64,000 nt of DNA from Caldisphaera lagunensis DSM 15908 (GTDB lineage Archaea; Thermoproteota; Thermoprotei_A; Sulfolobales; Acidilobaceae), in assembly GCF_000317795.1 (NCBI RefSeq), contig NC_019791.1, forward strand, positions 1,482,847 to 1,546,846, given 5' to 3'. The notes below the pieces were generated by a model, which was not told the origin of the DNA, searched no databases, and saw nothing but the letters and a program-made list of their open reading frames with translations. Numbering within the stretch: the stretch's first letter is position 1; each line of letters starts with the position of its first letter. Below are positions 1 through 8,785 of this stretch, in pieces. The translations under genes were made by a program, and so were the position numbers.

Positions 1-1391
1 ACATGGATAATAAATCCTATTTATATGATGGAAATTGGTTACCTTTAAGACAATACAATTTTACTATTTTAAATAAGAAATACACAATATACTATACGAA
101 TAATGGTCCATTAATATCTTATAATAAATCTCTAAACATGGGAATTAGCCTTTATTGGGTAAATCAATATTATCCTTTTTTAACTATTGTGTCTGAATTT
201 CTTTTAGATAACTCAACAAACTTTGCTCAGCTATTAAATGCGGCTAAATATTGGGTAGAGCCAACACAAAATTTGGCCATGGTATCTAAAAATGAAACAG
301 GATTTATTACTGCAGGCCTTTATCCTTTGATAAGGATTACATTACCAAATAATAAAAGCATTGAAGTTGTAGGCTCTAGGACAATTTTAAATGGATCGAT
401 ACAAAATTATGAACCAGTTGGTTATATACCATTTAATTATCTGCCACAATCTATTAACCCTAGTAGAGGTTTTGCATTTGCTCCAAACCAACCAACAGCA
501 TATTTAGATTATCCATATCCATTTATTGGAGGTTATTGGGTTTCAAATGGTAGGGCATTAACAATATATAGATATTTAAATTCTCATAAAAACATAACAA
601 TCCAAGAAATGGAATCATTACAAAGTAATGTTACAGACTCATGGGCATCTATTATAACTCCTATTATGGTTTCATGTTTGGAAAACCAAAGCCTTTCAAA
701 TATTTCAGAAAAAGGTGTTTCAATATTATCAACATGGAACTATACATTCTATCAAAATGAAGTTGCTCCAACAATTTATACATACACATTATTCAACATA
801 ATAAATAACGTTATTAATCCAATACTTAATCAATATGGTCTAAATCAATATAAGAATTTGCTAACTGGAACAGTGGGATTTTATGGAACAGATACATTGA
901 TTACAAGCGATATCGCTTATTTTGCAACTCATAATCCATCTTCACCTCTATTTAATGGAAGTGTTTGCAAAATAGTAAACACATCTTATAATCAAGCCAT
1001 AAATTATCTTTATGAAAAGCTTGGCAATATATCAAATTGGGAATGGGGTAAGACGCATGTATTAGAATTAGTAAACCCTGCAGGTATATCATCTCTTAAT
1101 TATGGTCCTGTACCTATTTGGGGTGATGGTTTTACTCCCTCAGCTGCATATTTTGTCTTTAATGGTACATTATATATACCTTTAATAGTTAGCGAGGGAC
1201 CAAGCTTAAGGATTGTAAGTTCACCTGGAACAAATCAGTTTTATTCTGTATTTCCAGGAGGGCCTGGTGAAAATCCAGCTAGTCCATGGTTTGAGACTCA
1301 ATTGAATTCATGGCTTAACTTTAAATATTATCCATTTTCACCTATTGTAAATATTAATGCAACATGGTATTTGCTTCCAAAGGGTGGATGA
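1..1391 (+). CDS. Penicillin acylase family (Ntn hydrolase, peptidase S45), 3' part
   Basis: The frame is already open at the window edge, so the 5' part of the gene is missing. The visible 460 residues look like most of the beta chain of a penicillin-acylase-type amidase. Family-like segments in order are the GxYPLIR stretch near residue 105, FAFAPNQP near 158, YPYPFIGGYW near 170, and at the C-terminus a GPSLR..GTNQFYS..PGGPGENP..SPWFETQ block near 400-435. The nucleophilic Ser that starts the beta chain lies upstream of the window, so catalytic competence cannot be judged. Members hydrolyse amide bonds of small acyl compounds such as antibiotics, acyl-homoserine lactones or peptides; the substrate here is unknown. 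Many Asn-X-Ser/Thr sites fit an extracytoplasmic protein. The next gene starts 2 bases after the stop. Confidence 0.78.
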   Translation, partial: MDNKSYLYDGNWLPLRQYNFTILNKKYTIYYTNNGPLISYNKSLNMGISLYWVNQYYPFLTIVSEFLLDNSTNFAQLLNAAKYWVEPTQNLAMVSKNETGFITAGLYPLIRITLPNNKSIEVVGSRTILNGSIQNYEPVGYIPFNYLPQSINPSRGFAFAPNQPTAYLDYPYPFIGGYWVSNGRALTIYRYLNSHKNITIQEMESLQSNVTDSWASIITPIMVSCLENQSLSNISEKGVSILSTWNYTFYQNEVAPTIYTYTLFNIINNVINPILNQYGLNQYKNLLTGTVGFYGTDTLITSDIAYFATHNPSSPLFNGSVCKIVNTSYNQAINYLYEKLGNISNWEWGKTHVLELVNPAGISSLNYGPVPIWGDGFTPSAAYFVFNGTLYIPLIVSEGPSLRIVSSPGTNQFYSVFPGGPGENPASPWFETQLNSWLNFKYYPFSPIVNINATWYLLPKGG

Positions 1392-1392
1392 G

Positions 1393-1743
1393 ATGAGAAA
1401 AATTAATATTGCCATAATATTAATTGGCATAATTTTAACTTTAATCTTTTCATATTTTATTCCATATGTATGGGGTGGTATAATACCTGGAGCCATAATT
1501 GGAGTGATAAAAAGAAGATCGACAAAACTAATTTCTAGTTTCTTAATTGGTTTTATAGGTTCATTAGTTGTGTATTTTGTTTACCCAATTAATTATTTGA
1601 TTTCGTTGGCAAAGACTGTTGAATTATTAGCAGGAATACAATGGTTTATATTAATATTATTGTTCCCCTTGTTATATGGATTAATTGAACTATCTGCTGC
1701 AGGAATTGTTGGAGAAATATTGAGCTTGATTAGTAAAAAATAA
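1393..1743 (+). CDS. Small integral membrane protein, unknown function
   Basis: The product is 116 residues starting at MRKINIA. An in-frame ATG exists 36 bases upstream, but it lies inside the preceding gene. The chosen ATG follows the GGTGGATGAG ribosome-binding stretch and is almost contiguous with the stop of the acylase-like gene, so the two are probably co-transcribed. Three hydrophobic segments are visible (about residues 5-23, 45-66 and 80-107), with a basic KRRSTK loop between the first two. I recognise no family. The pairing with a secreted amidase may hint at a role at the same membrane, but this is inference. Confidence 0.6.
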   Translation: MRKINIAIILIGIILTLIFSYFIPYVWGGIIPGAIIGVIKRRSTKLISSFLIGFIGSLVVYFVYPINYLISLAKTVELLAGIQWFILILLFPLLYGLIELSAAGIVGEILSLISKK

Positions 1744-1828
1744 TTTTATTTATTTATATTTTATTTTTATAACATTTTTTATAATAAGCATTTAACTTAG
1801 AACTGTCCCTCTTCTAAGGGTGTAGAAT

Positions 1829-2221
1829 ATGGTAGCAGAAAAAGTAATTAGTTGTTCTGGTAAGAATGTAGATATAGCTTCTTTAAAACAAGGTATTGTA
1901 GATTATTTAACATCTCAAGGATTTAAAACACAAACATCTAAGGAATCGCCTCATGGTGTATTAATTCAGGCTCAGAAAGGAGGATTTCTAAGGGATATAA
2001 TTGCTGCAGAGAGATCATTAAATATATTGATATCAGGAGATCCTAATAACACAATTATTAGGATAGGTGTAGGAAAATGGATTCAAAACCTAGCAGTTAC
2101 TGCAGTTGAAACCTTATTATTATCAGAAATATTTATGTTCATTGATATACCTGAAATGCTATGGAATCTTGAAGTAGAAAACAAACTAGCAAAAGAAATT
2201 TCTGAAAATTTTTGTAAATAA
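1829..2221 (+). CDS. Conserved-looking hypothetical protein, 130 aa
   Basis: A small soluble protein with a clear GGTG ribosome-binding site about 8 bases before ATG. Alternating beta/alpha character is apparent: a first half with SLKQGIVDYLTSQGFKTQ resembling a helix after a strand, then VLIQAQKGG and a strand IIRIGVGKW. The C-terminal third is hydrophobic (VTAVETLLLSEIFMFIDIP) and could dock on a membrane or pack as a helix. I cannot assign a family. It stands alone between the membrane protein upstream and the nitrilase downstream. Confidence 0.55.
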   Translation: MVAEKVISCSGKNVDIASLKQGIVDYLTSQGFKTQTSKESPHGVLIQAQKGGFLRDIIAAERSLNILISGDPNNTIIRIGVGKWIQNLAVTAVETLLLSEIFMFIDIPEMLWNLEVENKLAKEISENFCK

Positions 2222-2341
2222 TTTTGCATTATGATATATTATTATGAGAAGATTTTTGATACCATTAAAATTTAATTTTTGTTCATCTTCCTAACAATAT
2301 AATAAAAACCTATAATATATATTTAATAAAGGAGATGAGAA

Positions 2342-3154
2342 ATGGATAATAACGAATTAAAAATAGGTTTAACCCAGCTTGTCTCTAGTAGGAAAAAAGA
2401 AGAAAACATATCAAAAATAGAAAAATTTGTAAAAATTGCAAAAAATCTTGGAGCTGATATGGTAGTTTTTCCAGAAATATTTATGATACATTTTACCTCT
2501 GATGATAGTTTAGAAAAAAGAGCAAGTGAAGCTGAAAGTTTAGATGGAAATTTTGTAAAAAATATATTAAAATTATCAAAACAATATAACATAAGTATAA
2601 CAGTTGGTATGTATGAATCTATTAAAAATAACTTAAAGGTATATAATACAACTATAACAACAAATGATAATGGAGAATTGTTAAATGTTTATAGGAAAAC
2701 TCATTTATATGATGCATTTAATTTCAAAGAATCGGACTTCTATGAACCATCAAACAACAAATATGAGGTGTTTGATTTCAAAGGCTTTAAAATAGGTATT
2801 ATGGTATGCTATGAGGTTAGATTTCCTGAAATAGCTAGATCTTTAACCTTAAAAGGAGCAGAAGTAATTATAATTCCAAGTGCATGGGTTAAAGGATATA
2901 ATAAAGAAGAGCATTGGATCACTTTAATTAAAGCAAGAGCATTGGAAAACACAGTTTATGTTGCTACATCTAATCAAATAGGCAATATCTATACTGGTAT
3001 AACAAGCTTTGTAGATCCTCTTGGAGTAATTTTGCATAGGATGAATGAAGATGAAGGAATTATAATAGGAGAAGTCAAAAAAGAGAGATTAAAAGAGGTA
3101 AGAAATATCTTACCAGTAATAAATCAAAGGAGACCAAATTTATATGAATTATAA
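2342..3154 (+). CDS. Carbon-nitrogen hydrolase (nitrilase/omega-amidase superfamily)
   Basis: The 270-residue length is typical for the single-domain nitrilase superfamily. The catalytic triad is visible: Glu45 in VVFPEIF, Lys119 in YRKTHLYD and Cys156 in MVCYEVRFPE. The order and spacing agree with omega-amidase/NIT2-like or ureidopropionase-like enzymes, which hydrolyse small amides in the cytoplasm. The exact substrate cannot be read from the sequence. The start follows a strong ribosome-binding site (GGAGATGAG) 3-10 bases upstream. No partner gene suggests a pathway. Confidence 0.88.
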   Translation: MDNNELKIGLTQLVSSRKKEENISKIEKFVKIAKNLGADMVVFPEIFMIHFTSDDSLEKRASEAESLDGNFVKNILKLSKQYNISITVGMYESIKNNLKVYNTTITTNDNGELLNVYRKTHLYDAFNFKESDFYEPSNNKYEVFDFKGFKIGIMVCYEVRFPEIARSLTLKGAEVIIIPSAWVKGYNKEEHWITLIKARALENTVYVATSNQIGNIYTGITSFVDPLGVILHRMNEDEGIIIGEVKKERLKEVRNILPVINQRRPNLYEL

Positions 3155-3227
3155 TTTTGTTAATAAATTTTTAATAATAAGTAAAGTTTATATATATGTA
3201 TAAATTATTTAAGTATAGTGTAAAAAT

Positions 3228-3446
3228 ATGTGCTGGTTTGGTTGCGGATTTGGACCAATGTTTGGTTATGGATTTGGTTATGGACCATATTATAGCCCAT
3301 TTTGGTTTATATTTCCTTTAATTGGATTTTTAGTTATGTTAGCTTTTATAGGAATAATTATATGGGTTATAGTCAGAGTTGTTAATAGAGAATCCCATTA
3401 TATGCGTAATCATAATGATAACCATGGATGTTCTCAAGGTTCATAG
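3228..3446 (+). CDS. Small Gly/Tyr-rich, single-pass membrane protein
   Basis: A 72-residue protein with three parts: an N-terminal segment very rich in Gly, Phe and Tyr with two Cys (positions 2 and 6), one long hydrophobic helix (about 25-52, PFWFIFPLIGF onward), and a polar His/Asn tail with a third Cys. There is no obvious ribosome-binding site. A TATA-like stretch (tttatatatatg, about 3188-3199) lies roughly 30-35 bases upstream of the ATG, so the transcript may be leaderless. No family is recognised. The Cys and His content could bind metal, but that is a guess. Confidence 0.5.
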   Translation: MCWFGCGFGPMFGYGFGYGPYYSPFWFIFPLIGFLVMLAFIGIIIWVIVRVVNRESHYMRNHNDNHGCSQGS

Positions 3447-3799
3447 TTATTTAATATAAATTATTTTTCAATGTAAATAATCTTAAATAATTTAGTTAGT
3501 TTGAAGATTAATGATGATCTTTATAGGATAGGTAAATCATGTTAGATAATTGGTTACTACCTTTAAAAATTTTAAAGGTGTACAAATTTAATATATGGCT
3601 AAAATCAAGAAAGGCTTATAGAAAATATATTATGCTTATATAAATAAATTGAAAGGCTAAAACAAAGATTATAAATTTTTTAATTATATAAATTAATAAT
3701 TATTAAAGTTATAACTTAAAAATTATGCCTTTAAATTATATAAAAATTTTTATATAAAATTTATATATCTATGAAAATAATAAGAAAAGAGGTGAAAAG
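3447..3799. other. 353-bp AT-rich intergenic region
   Basis: No coding frame of note lies here. It holds the short palindrome at 3559-3579 and, near the downstream gene, AT runs (ttatataaaaatttttatataaaatt, about 3736-3765) likely to contain the promoter. A GAGGTG ribosome-binding site sits at about 3790, before the ATG at 3800. Confidence 0.6.
3559..3579. repeat. 21-bp perfect palindrome
   Basis: Arms ACCTTTAAAA and TTTTAAAGGT are separated by a single A. The palindrome is about 220 bp upstream of the thermopsin-like gene, in a noncoding stretch. It could be an operator or a transcript-end hairpin. In such AT-rich DNA an A/T core is expected by chance, and only the ACC/GGT ends add weight. 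Confidence 0.4.
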
Positions 3800-6679
3800 A
3801 TGGTTAAAACTTCTAATTTTAAGCTTGGAATGCTGTTAATTCTTTTTACTCTTTTATCATTAATCCTTATGATTCCATTCACGCATAGCATGAAAATAAC
3901 AAAGTATGAAGGAACCAAAAACAATTTAAGCATGAAACCTATAAAAATTGGATTTCAATCGGGATTAAATGAAAGCGTAGGAATTAATGATAACGGTTCT
4001 ATGCTAGTTAACAATAATGTAATTGATTATTCATATTCAACAAATTCTTTACTTGGCTATTTTTCTTTTAATGGTGGAGACTTTTATTCTGGTTCTCCAA
4101 TTAACTATTCTGGTTTTTCTGTGCAGCTAAATTCAAATTTTAATGTAACTAATAGCATGACTTTATGGGCACAAGATGTTTTTGGTATTCAATATCAAAA
4201 TGGTATTTATTATGTTTATATATTAGATAATCTATGGAATAGCACATATCCAAGCTTTAGCATCAATCAAAGCCTAGTAACTGGTAATGGTAACTTTTCA
4301 ACCTATAATCAGCAAACTTTTTATTATAGCTTTGCCATTTCAAACAATAATATAATTACATATGAAACCTTTGCACCATTTAATCTTTATGCAAAAATGG
4401 ATATCAATCAAAGCAGTAATGGCTATCCACAAATTTACATGTATTATGATTTTCAAAATTCAACTTATAATTCAGGCTGGATTTTATATGATGTAATTAC
4501 AATTCTCGTTAAATCTAACAACCCTCAATTTCTAACGGGAATTCAATCAATAAATTCATACGCTCCTTACTCTCCTTTTGTAACCCAATGGGTTGTTGGG
4601 GGAGAAAGTAGTGGAGCACAATTAAGTGTTTACAATTGGAACGCTTCTATGTCACTTTACTATGAGTATGAAGGAAAATATTATAGCGTACCAGACGCAA
4701 TTAGTTTACAGCCATCATTTTTCACAGCTTATGCAACAGCAGAAAATGTTAATCAATATTATGGAATCCAAGAATATTATAATAGCAATCTTGGATTAGT
4801 TTATCAAATACAAGGAGAAAATAAACAGGAATTTCTATGGCAACCAAAAGCATATTATGAATTAAATGGTAATAATTTAACTGTTTACCTAACTCCTCCT
4901 AACGGAGAATGGTTAATAAGTATAACTGGTAATAATTATTATAATGAAACCTTTGGAGATCATTCTCCAATCTCCTTTATTTTACCATATGGTGAATATA
5001 ATATAAATGCAACTTTATTTGCAGGATCCCAAGGCATTGAAATATTACATAGCTCATTTAACGTAAGCGGTGGTACAGTTTATGTATCATCACCTGTTAA
5101 TTTTTATGTTGATGGATTTTCACATCTAAGTGGTAACTATGAATTTACTACACCTGTTAATCTAACATTTCCGAATTTATATTATCAACGTAATAATAGT
5201 AGAATGGTATTCAAATATCTTATTGTTAATAATAAAATTGTCAACAGCAATACAATAGTTTTATATACAAACGCAAATGTTACAGCTGTATATCAACAAC
5301 AATATTTTGTTAGTTTCCCATTTGAATTGAAAGGTTATGTTAACAATATATATCAAACATTAAACAACAACTGGTATAATGAAGGAGACCAAATAATAAT
5401 ACCTAGTCAAATAATTTATAATGGAAGTTATACTAGGTATGTTATTTATAAACAACAAACATATATAATAAATTCTTCTTTAAACATTATACCTCCTTAT
5501 TACACTCAGTATTATGTTAAAGTTAATCAAACAATACCTGCAGAAATAAATGGGGTTAATTTAACATTATCGAGCAACTGGTTCAACAAATCATCTGTAA
5601 TTACAATTTTCCATATATATTACTTTAATAGCACAGTTAGAGAAATAATAAATTCTAATATTAGTAAAATAGTTCTTGAGGGACCGATTTCTATAGGAAT
5701 ATATGCTTTATATCAATATTTAGATGTAATTATTTTGCCTAATGGAACGATTAGTAATTGGTTTAATTCAAACTATGTTATAACATTGCCTAGTATGATA
5801 TATAATGGTAGTGAAGAAAGATATGTATTAAACCAAACACAACAGATAGTTGTTAATAAAGCATTTAACATTACTCCATCATACATAAAGCAGTTCTATA
5901 TCATAATAAAATTACCAAATGAGACCGAAAGCAATTGGTTTAATTCAAACTATGTTATAACATTGCCTAGTATGATATATAATGGTAGTGAAGAAAGATA
6001 TGTATTAAACCAAACACAACAGATAGTTGTTAATAAAGCATTTAACATTACTCCATCATACATAAAGCAGTTCTATGATGTAATTATTTTGCCTAATGGA
6101 ACGATTAGTAATTGGTTTAATTCAAACTATGTTATAACATTGCCTAGTATGATATATAATGGTAGTGAAGAAAGATATGTATTAAACCAAACACAACAGA
6201 TAGTTGTTAATAAAGCATTTAACATTACTCCATCATACATAAAGCAGTTCTATATCATAATAAAATTACCAAATGAGACCGAAAGCAATTGGTTTAATCA
6301 GGGCTTTATAATAACATTGCCTAGTATGATATATAATGGTAGTGAAGAAAGATATGTATTAAACCAAAGCAATGAAATTATTGTCCTACAACCTGTTGAA
6401 GAAGTTCCAATTTATACAAAACAATTCTTAGTTACAATTAATGGAGTTAGTAAATGGTATAATAAAGGCTCAACAATAACATTAAGTGAATCCGTTCCAA
6501 TATATGAGACTATAACTTGGGTTGGAAATTATACTTTGCCGAACAATTCAAATCTAACAATAAATGGTCCCATAATTGAAAATGCAAAGATATCAACAAA
6601 TGACACATTTGTAGGTGGTGTAGTAATAGGTGTTATAATAATAGGTGCTATAGCAATTATCTTGACTAGAAGGCATTAA
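3800..6679 (+). CDS. Thermopsin-like secreted/surface protease with C-terminal repeats and membrane anchor
   Basis: The 959-residue protein begins with a signal-anchor-like segment (hydrophobic about residues 10-30). Residues about 80-420 match the thermopsin (peptidase A5) pattern: SLLGYFSFNGG, SVQLNSN, SMTLWAQDVFGIQYQ, YYVYILDNLWNST and the GGESSGA region. Family members are acid-active secreted proteases of thermoacidophilic archaea. After a beta-rich middle part come tandem 59-residue units (about 642-877), each with W-F/Y-N and ITLPSMIYNGSEERY, and then a C-terminal hydrophobic helix (VGGVVIGVIIIGAIAIIL) followed by TRRH, a typical archaeal surface-protein anchor. N-glycosylation sequons are abundant. 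A GAGGTG ribosome-binding site precedes the ATG. Confidence 0.78.
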   Translation: MVKTSNFKLGMLLILFTLLSLILMIPFTHSMKITKYEGTKNNLSMKPIKIGFQSGLNESVGINDNGSMLVNNNVIDYSYSTNSLLGYFSFNGGDFYSGSPINYSGFSVQLNSNFNVTNSMTLWAQDVFGIQYQNGIYYVYILDNLWNSTYPSFSINQSLVTGNGNFSTYNQQTFYYSFAISNNNIITYETFAPFNLYAKMDINQSSNGYPQIYMYYDFQNSTYNSGWILYDVITILVKSNNPQFLTGIQSINSYAPYSPFVTQWVVGGESSGAQLSVYNWNASMSLYYEYEGKYYSVPDAISLQPSFFTAYATAENVNQYYGIQEYYNSNLGLVYQIQGENKQEFLWQPKAYYELNGNNLTVYLTPPNGEWLISITGNNYYNETFGDHSPISFILPYGEYNINATLFAGSQGIEILHSSFNVSGGTVYVSSPVNFYVDGFSHLSGNYEFTTPVNLTFPNLYYQRNNSRMVFKYLIVNNKIVNSNTIVLYTNANVTAVYQQQYFVSFPFELKGYVNNIYQTLNNNWYNEGDQIIIPSQIIYNGSYTRYVIYKQQTYIINSSLNIIPPYYTQYYVKVNQTIPAEINGVNLTLSSNWFNKSSVITIFHIYYFNSTVREIINSNISKIVLEGPISIGIYALYQYLDVIILPNGTISNWFNSNYVITLPSMIYNGSEERYVLNQTQQIVVNKAFNITPSYIKQFYIIIKLPNETESNWFNSNYVITLPSMIYNGSEERYVLNQTQQIVVNKAFNITPSYIKQFYDVIILPNGTISNWFNSNYVITLPSMIYNGSEERYVLNQTQQIVVNKAFNITPSYIKQFYIIIKLPNETESNWFNQGFIITLPSMIYNGSEERYVLNQSNEIIVLQPVEEVPIYTKQFLVTINGVSKWYNKGSTITLSESVPIYETITWVGNYTLPNNSNLTINGPIIENAKISTNDTFVGGVVIGVIIIGAIAIILTRRH
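5723..6430 (+). repeat. Four tandem 177-bp coding repeats (two-unit, 354-bp period)
   Basis: Units run 5723-5899, 5900-6076, 6077-6253 and 6254-6430. Units 1 and 3 begin GATGTAATTATTTTGCC; units 2 and 4 begin ATCATAATAAAATTACC. The rest of units 1-3 is nearly identical at DNA level, including silent positions, while unit 4 diverges in its middle (after TGGTTTAAT) and its last third. The pattern suggests a two-unit block duplicated recently. The repeats encode the stalk-like part of the thermopsin-like protein. Confidence 0.9.
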
Positions 6680-6764
6680 AATACAATTTTCTTTTTTAAT
6701 ATAAAATAAATTCATTTTTAAATTTTTATAGTTGATGTGAATTTATTATAAGTTCTCTTTTATT

Positions 6765-7478
6765 TTATTTATCTATACCCGTAAAAAATGATAAATACAT
6801 AAATAAAAATCCCATTAAAATTCCTAATAAGCCTGCCAGCCATAGGCCTTTAATAAAATCTAGGATAATCCAAGAAACAAGGTATTCTATATAAAATGAT
6901 ACAGAATAAACACTCTTTTTAGGAGATTTTCCCTTGTTGATTTTATAAATGGCATAAAATATAAAAGAAACAATAGCCCATCCTATGAAATTTGTTATAG
7001 GTACCCCATAATAATCTCCTTTAGTTATCCAAACCCACAACTTTGCTTTATAAGATAATAAAGGATCAAACGCTATATCAAGAGTAACCATACCTAAAAC
7101 AGCTAATAGCCAATTTGATACTGCTAATGAGAAGAAACCTAACGAAGCCCAAAGAAATGGTATAAATAAAGGAACACCAAATAATAGGGGCCCTAATCCC
7201 TTGGGATTATAATAATATTTTCCAAATGGTATTCCATAGCGAACTCCTAGAAATTCAAAAATATATGAAACAACGTATGAAATGATTAAAAATTTAATGG
7301 TATTCTTTAAGCCAATTTCTTCATATGATATAATTAGATATAAAGCTATTAAAACGAATATTGAAGATAATATTGATGTAATTATGATTATTATTAATGG
7401 CAATTTTTGTAGGCTCATTACCATTGATATAGGGTAAATCAATAAAATGAGCCATGGTATTTCCTTTAGCTTAATCAT
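6765..7478 (-). CDS. Carotenoid biosynthesis membrane protein (CruF/DUF422 family)
   Basis: A 237-residue polytopic protein with about seven hydrophobic segments. It carries the family motif around residues 75-115: EFLGVRYGIPFGKYYYN, LGPLLFGVPLFIPFLW. A second conserved patch follows, LDIAFDPL and WVWITKGDYYGVPITNFIGW. Members hydrate the ends of carotenoids (CruF, or bisanhydrobacterioruberin hydratase in haloarchaea). No phytoene synthase or desaturase is within this window, so the substrate is uncertain. The upstream GGGAAGCGAAGC stretch may act as ribosome-binding site. Confidence 0.75.
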   Translation of the reverse strand: MIKLKEIPWLILLIYPISMVMSLQKLPLIIIIITSILSSIFVLIALYLIISYEEIGLKNTIKFLIISYVVSYIFEFLGVRYGIPFGKYYYNPKGLGPLLFGVPLFIPFLWASLGFFSLAVSNWLLAVLGMVTLDIAFDPLLSYKAKLWVWITKGDYYGVPITNFIGWAIVSFIFYAIYKINKGKSPKKSVYSVSFYIEYLVSWIILDFIKGLWLAGLLGILMGFLFMYLSFFTGIDK

Positions 7479-7970
7479 ATTGCTTCGCTTCCCATTAAAA
7501 AATTCCTTAAAGGATTTAAATTTTTATAATAATTTTAATTTAATTTATAACTTAATGAATTTTATTGTTTTAATTTTTCCCATGTAGACCATGGGAAACT
7601 TTAAAATTTTACTCTTTTCTCTCAATACATGAAAAATTTTATAGTGGGAATGAATAAAAATTCCTGATTTGAAATTCTCCTTGGCTAAATGGGAAAATAT
7701 ACGAATTTCTTTAATAACTATATAAACTATGTTCATTATATTTTGCATGAGGAATATAGATCTGATGTAAAGTAAATTTGATGTAATTAGGTATACTTAA
7801 GAATTCGCATATGAATGTGATATGTAACAATAATAAAAAGGATCGGTAACCATAAAGTGGAATTGAAAGATTTAACAATATCTTAATTTTTGGCAATTAA
7901 TATAAATCATTTTAATTAACTTTATTTAATAATTTTAATAATTGTGTTGATATTTTAATTTTGATGGATT
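7479..7970. other. 492-bp intergenic region without a convincing gene
   Basis: Two short minus-strand frames (7545-7748 and 7711-7896) exist but have no ribosome-binding sites or recognisable composition. They are rich in Ile, Phe, Lys and His, as random AT-rich translation would be. The only visible structure is the inverted repeat at 7576-7598. Confidence 0.6.
7576..7598. repeat. Inverted repeat, 9-bp arms, 5-nt loop
   Basis: Arms TTTCCCATG and CATGGGAAA flank the loop TAGAC. It lies about 100 bp upstream of the carotenoid-protein gene (minus strand) and could be an operator or an RNA hairpin. It stands out because it is richer in GC than its surroundings. Confidence 0.45.
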
Positions 7971-8633
7971 TCATTTAAAATTTATTAATTGTAGAGAGGC
8001 CATTATACCAAAATAAAACATAATGAATGCCATTAAAATTAAAAATACGCCAAATTGTTTATTATTTAATAACTTTTTGCCGGATTTCCCTATTATACCC
8101 ATGGTACCAAGCCAAAAAAAGTCCATCCAAACATGGCTCGCATACATTATTGATAATCCATAAATAAATCCTAATGTTGTAGCTGATAATATTAAGATTA
8201 ATCCGACAGTTGCCCACCAAGATAAAAATAGGGGATTTGATGCTGTTAATACAAAACCTGTTATTATCGGTCTATTGGAAATTTTTGAATTATTTGAAAA
8301 ATTTTGATTTATTAAGGAACCGTTATCTTTAATTCTATTGTAACCATCCTTTATAGCAATTAAAGAAAAATATATTATAAAAGATATTAAAATAAAGCTT
8401 AAAAAATACTTTATAATGATATCATTTAATAAACTTTTTATTTGTTGCAAAAATAAAGCCAATAAAAATACAAATGGTAACTCAAATAATAGATGGCCAA
8501 ATGCCTCCTTAAAACCGCTAAACCAAGATCCCTTAGACCCTTCAATTATTGCTGAAAAAGTCAAAGGTCCTGGAGAAAATGCACCACTTACGCTTAACGT
8601 AATAGTTAATATTATGAGGTAATAAAGCTCCAA
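7971..8633 (-). CDS. LysE/RhtB family amino-acid exporter
   Basis: An integral membrane protein of about 220 residues with five to six hydrophobic segments. The family signature GAFSPGPLTFSAI lies near the N-terminus, and LTASNPLFLSWWATVG lies in the middle, both typical of LysE-type exporters of amino acids. The frame can be opened 18 bases further up at a TTG (8651), but that would bury a GGTG site. The TTG at 8633 sits 6 bases after GGTG and is preferred. The specificity (lysine, arginine, homoserine or other) cannot be read. Confidence 0.8.
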   Translation of the reverse strand: MELYYLIILTITLSVSGAFSPGPLTFSAIIEGSKGSWFSGFKEAFGHLLFELPFVFLLALFLQQIKSLLNDIIIKYFLSFILISFIIYFSLIAIKDGYNRIKDNGSLINQNFSNNSKISNRPIITGFVLTASNPLFLSWWATVGLILILSATTLGFIYGLSIMYASHVWMDFFWLGTMGIIGKSGKKLLNNKQFGVFLILMAFIMFYFGIMASLQLINFK

Positions 8634-8785
8634 ACTTTGCACCACACCCAAATATATTTTAAAAATTTATAAATTTTATTTCTTAACTGGTTTGTTTATT
8701 ATTAACAAGAATAAGTTAAAGTATAAAATATTAATATATAGAAAAACTTAATAATGTTTATTTCTAGATTATGATGGTGATTAAT

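Noticed and set aside
3505..3570. Possible box C/D guide RNA (TGATGA near 3510)
   Set aside because: No CTGA box D or D' occurs at the needed spacing downstream, so the C box alone is not evidence.
7545..7896. Two short minus-strand frames between the carotenoid-like and LysE genes
   Set aside because: They overlap each other, lack ribosome-binding sites, and show only AT-driven Ile/Lys/Phe/His composition.
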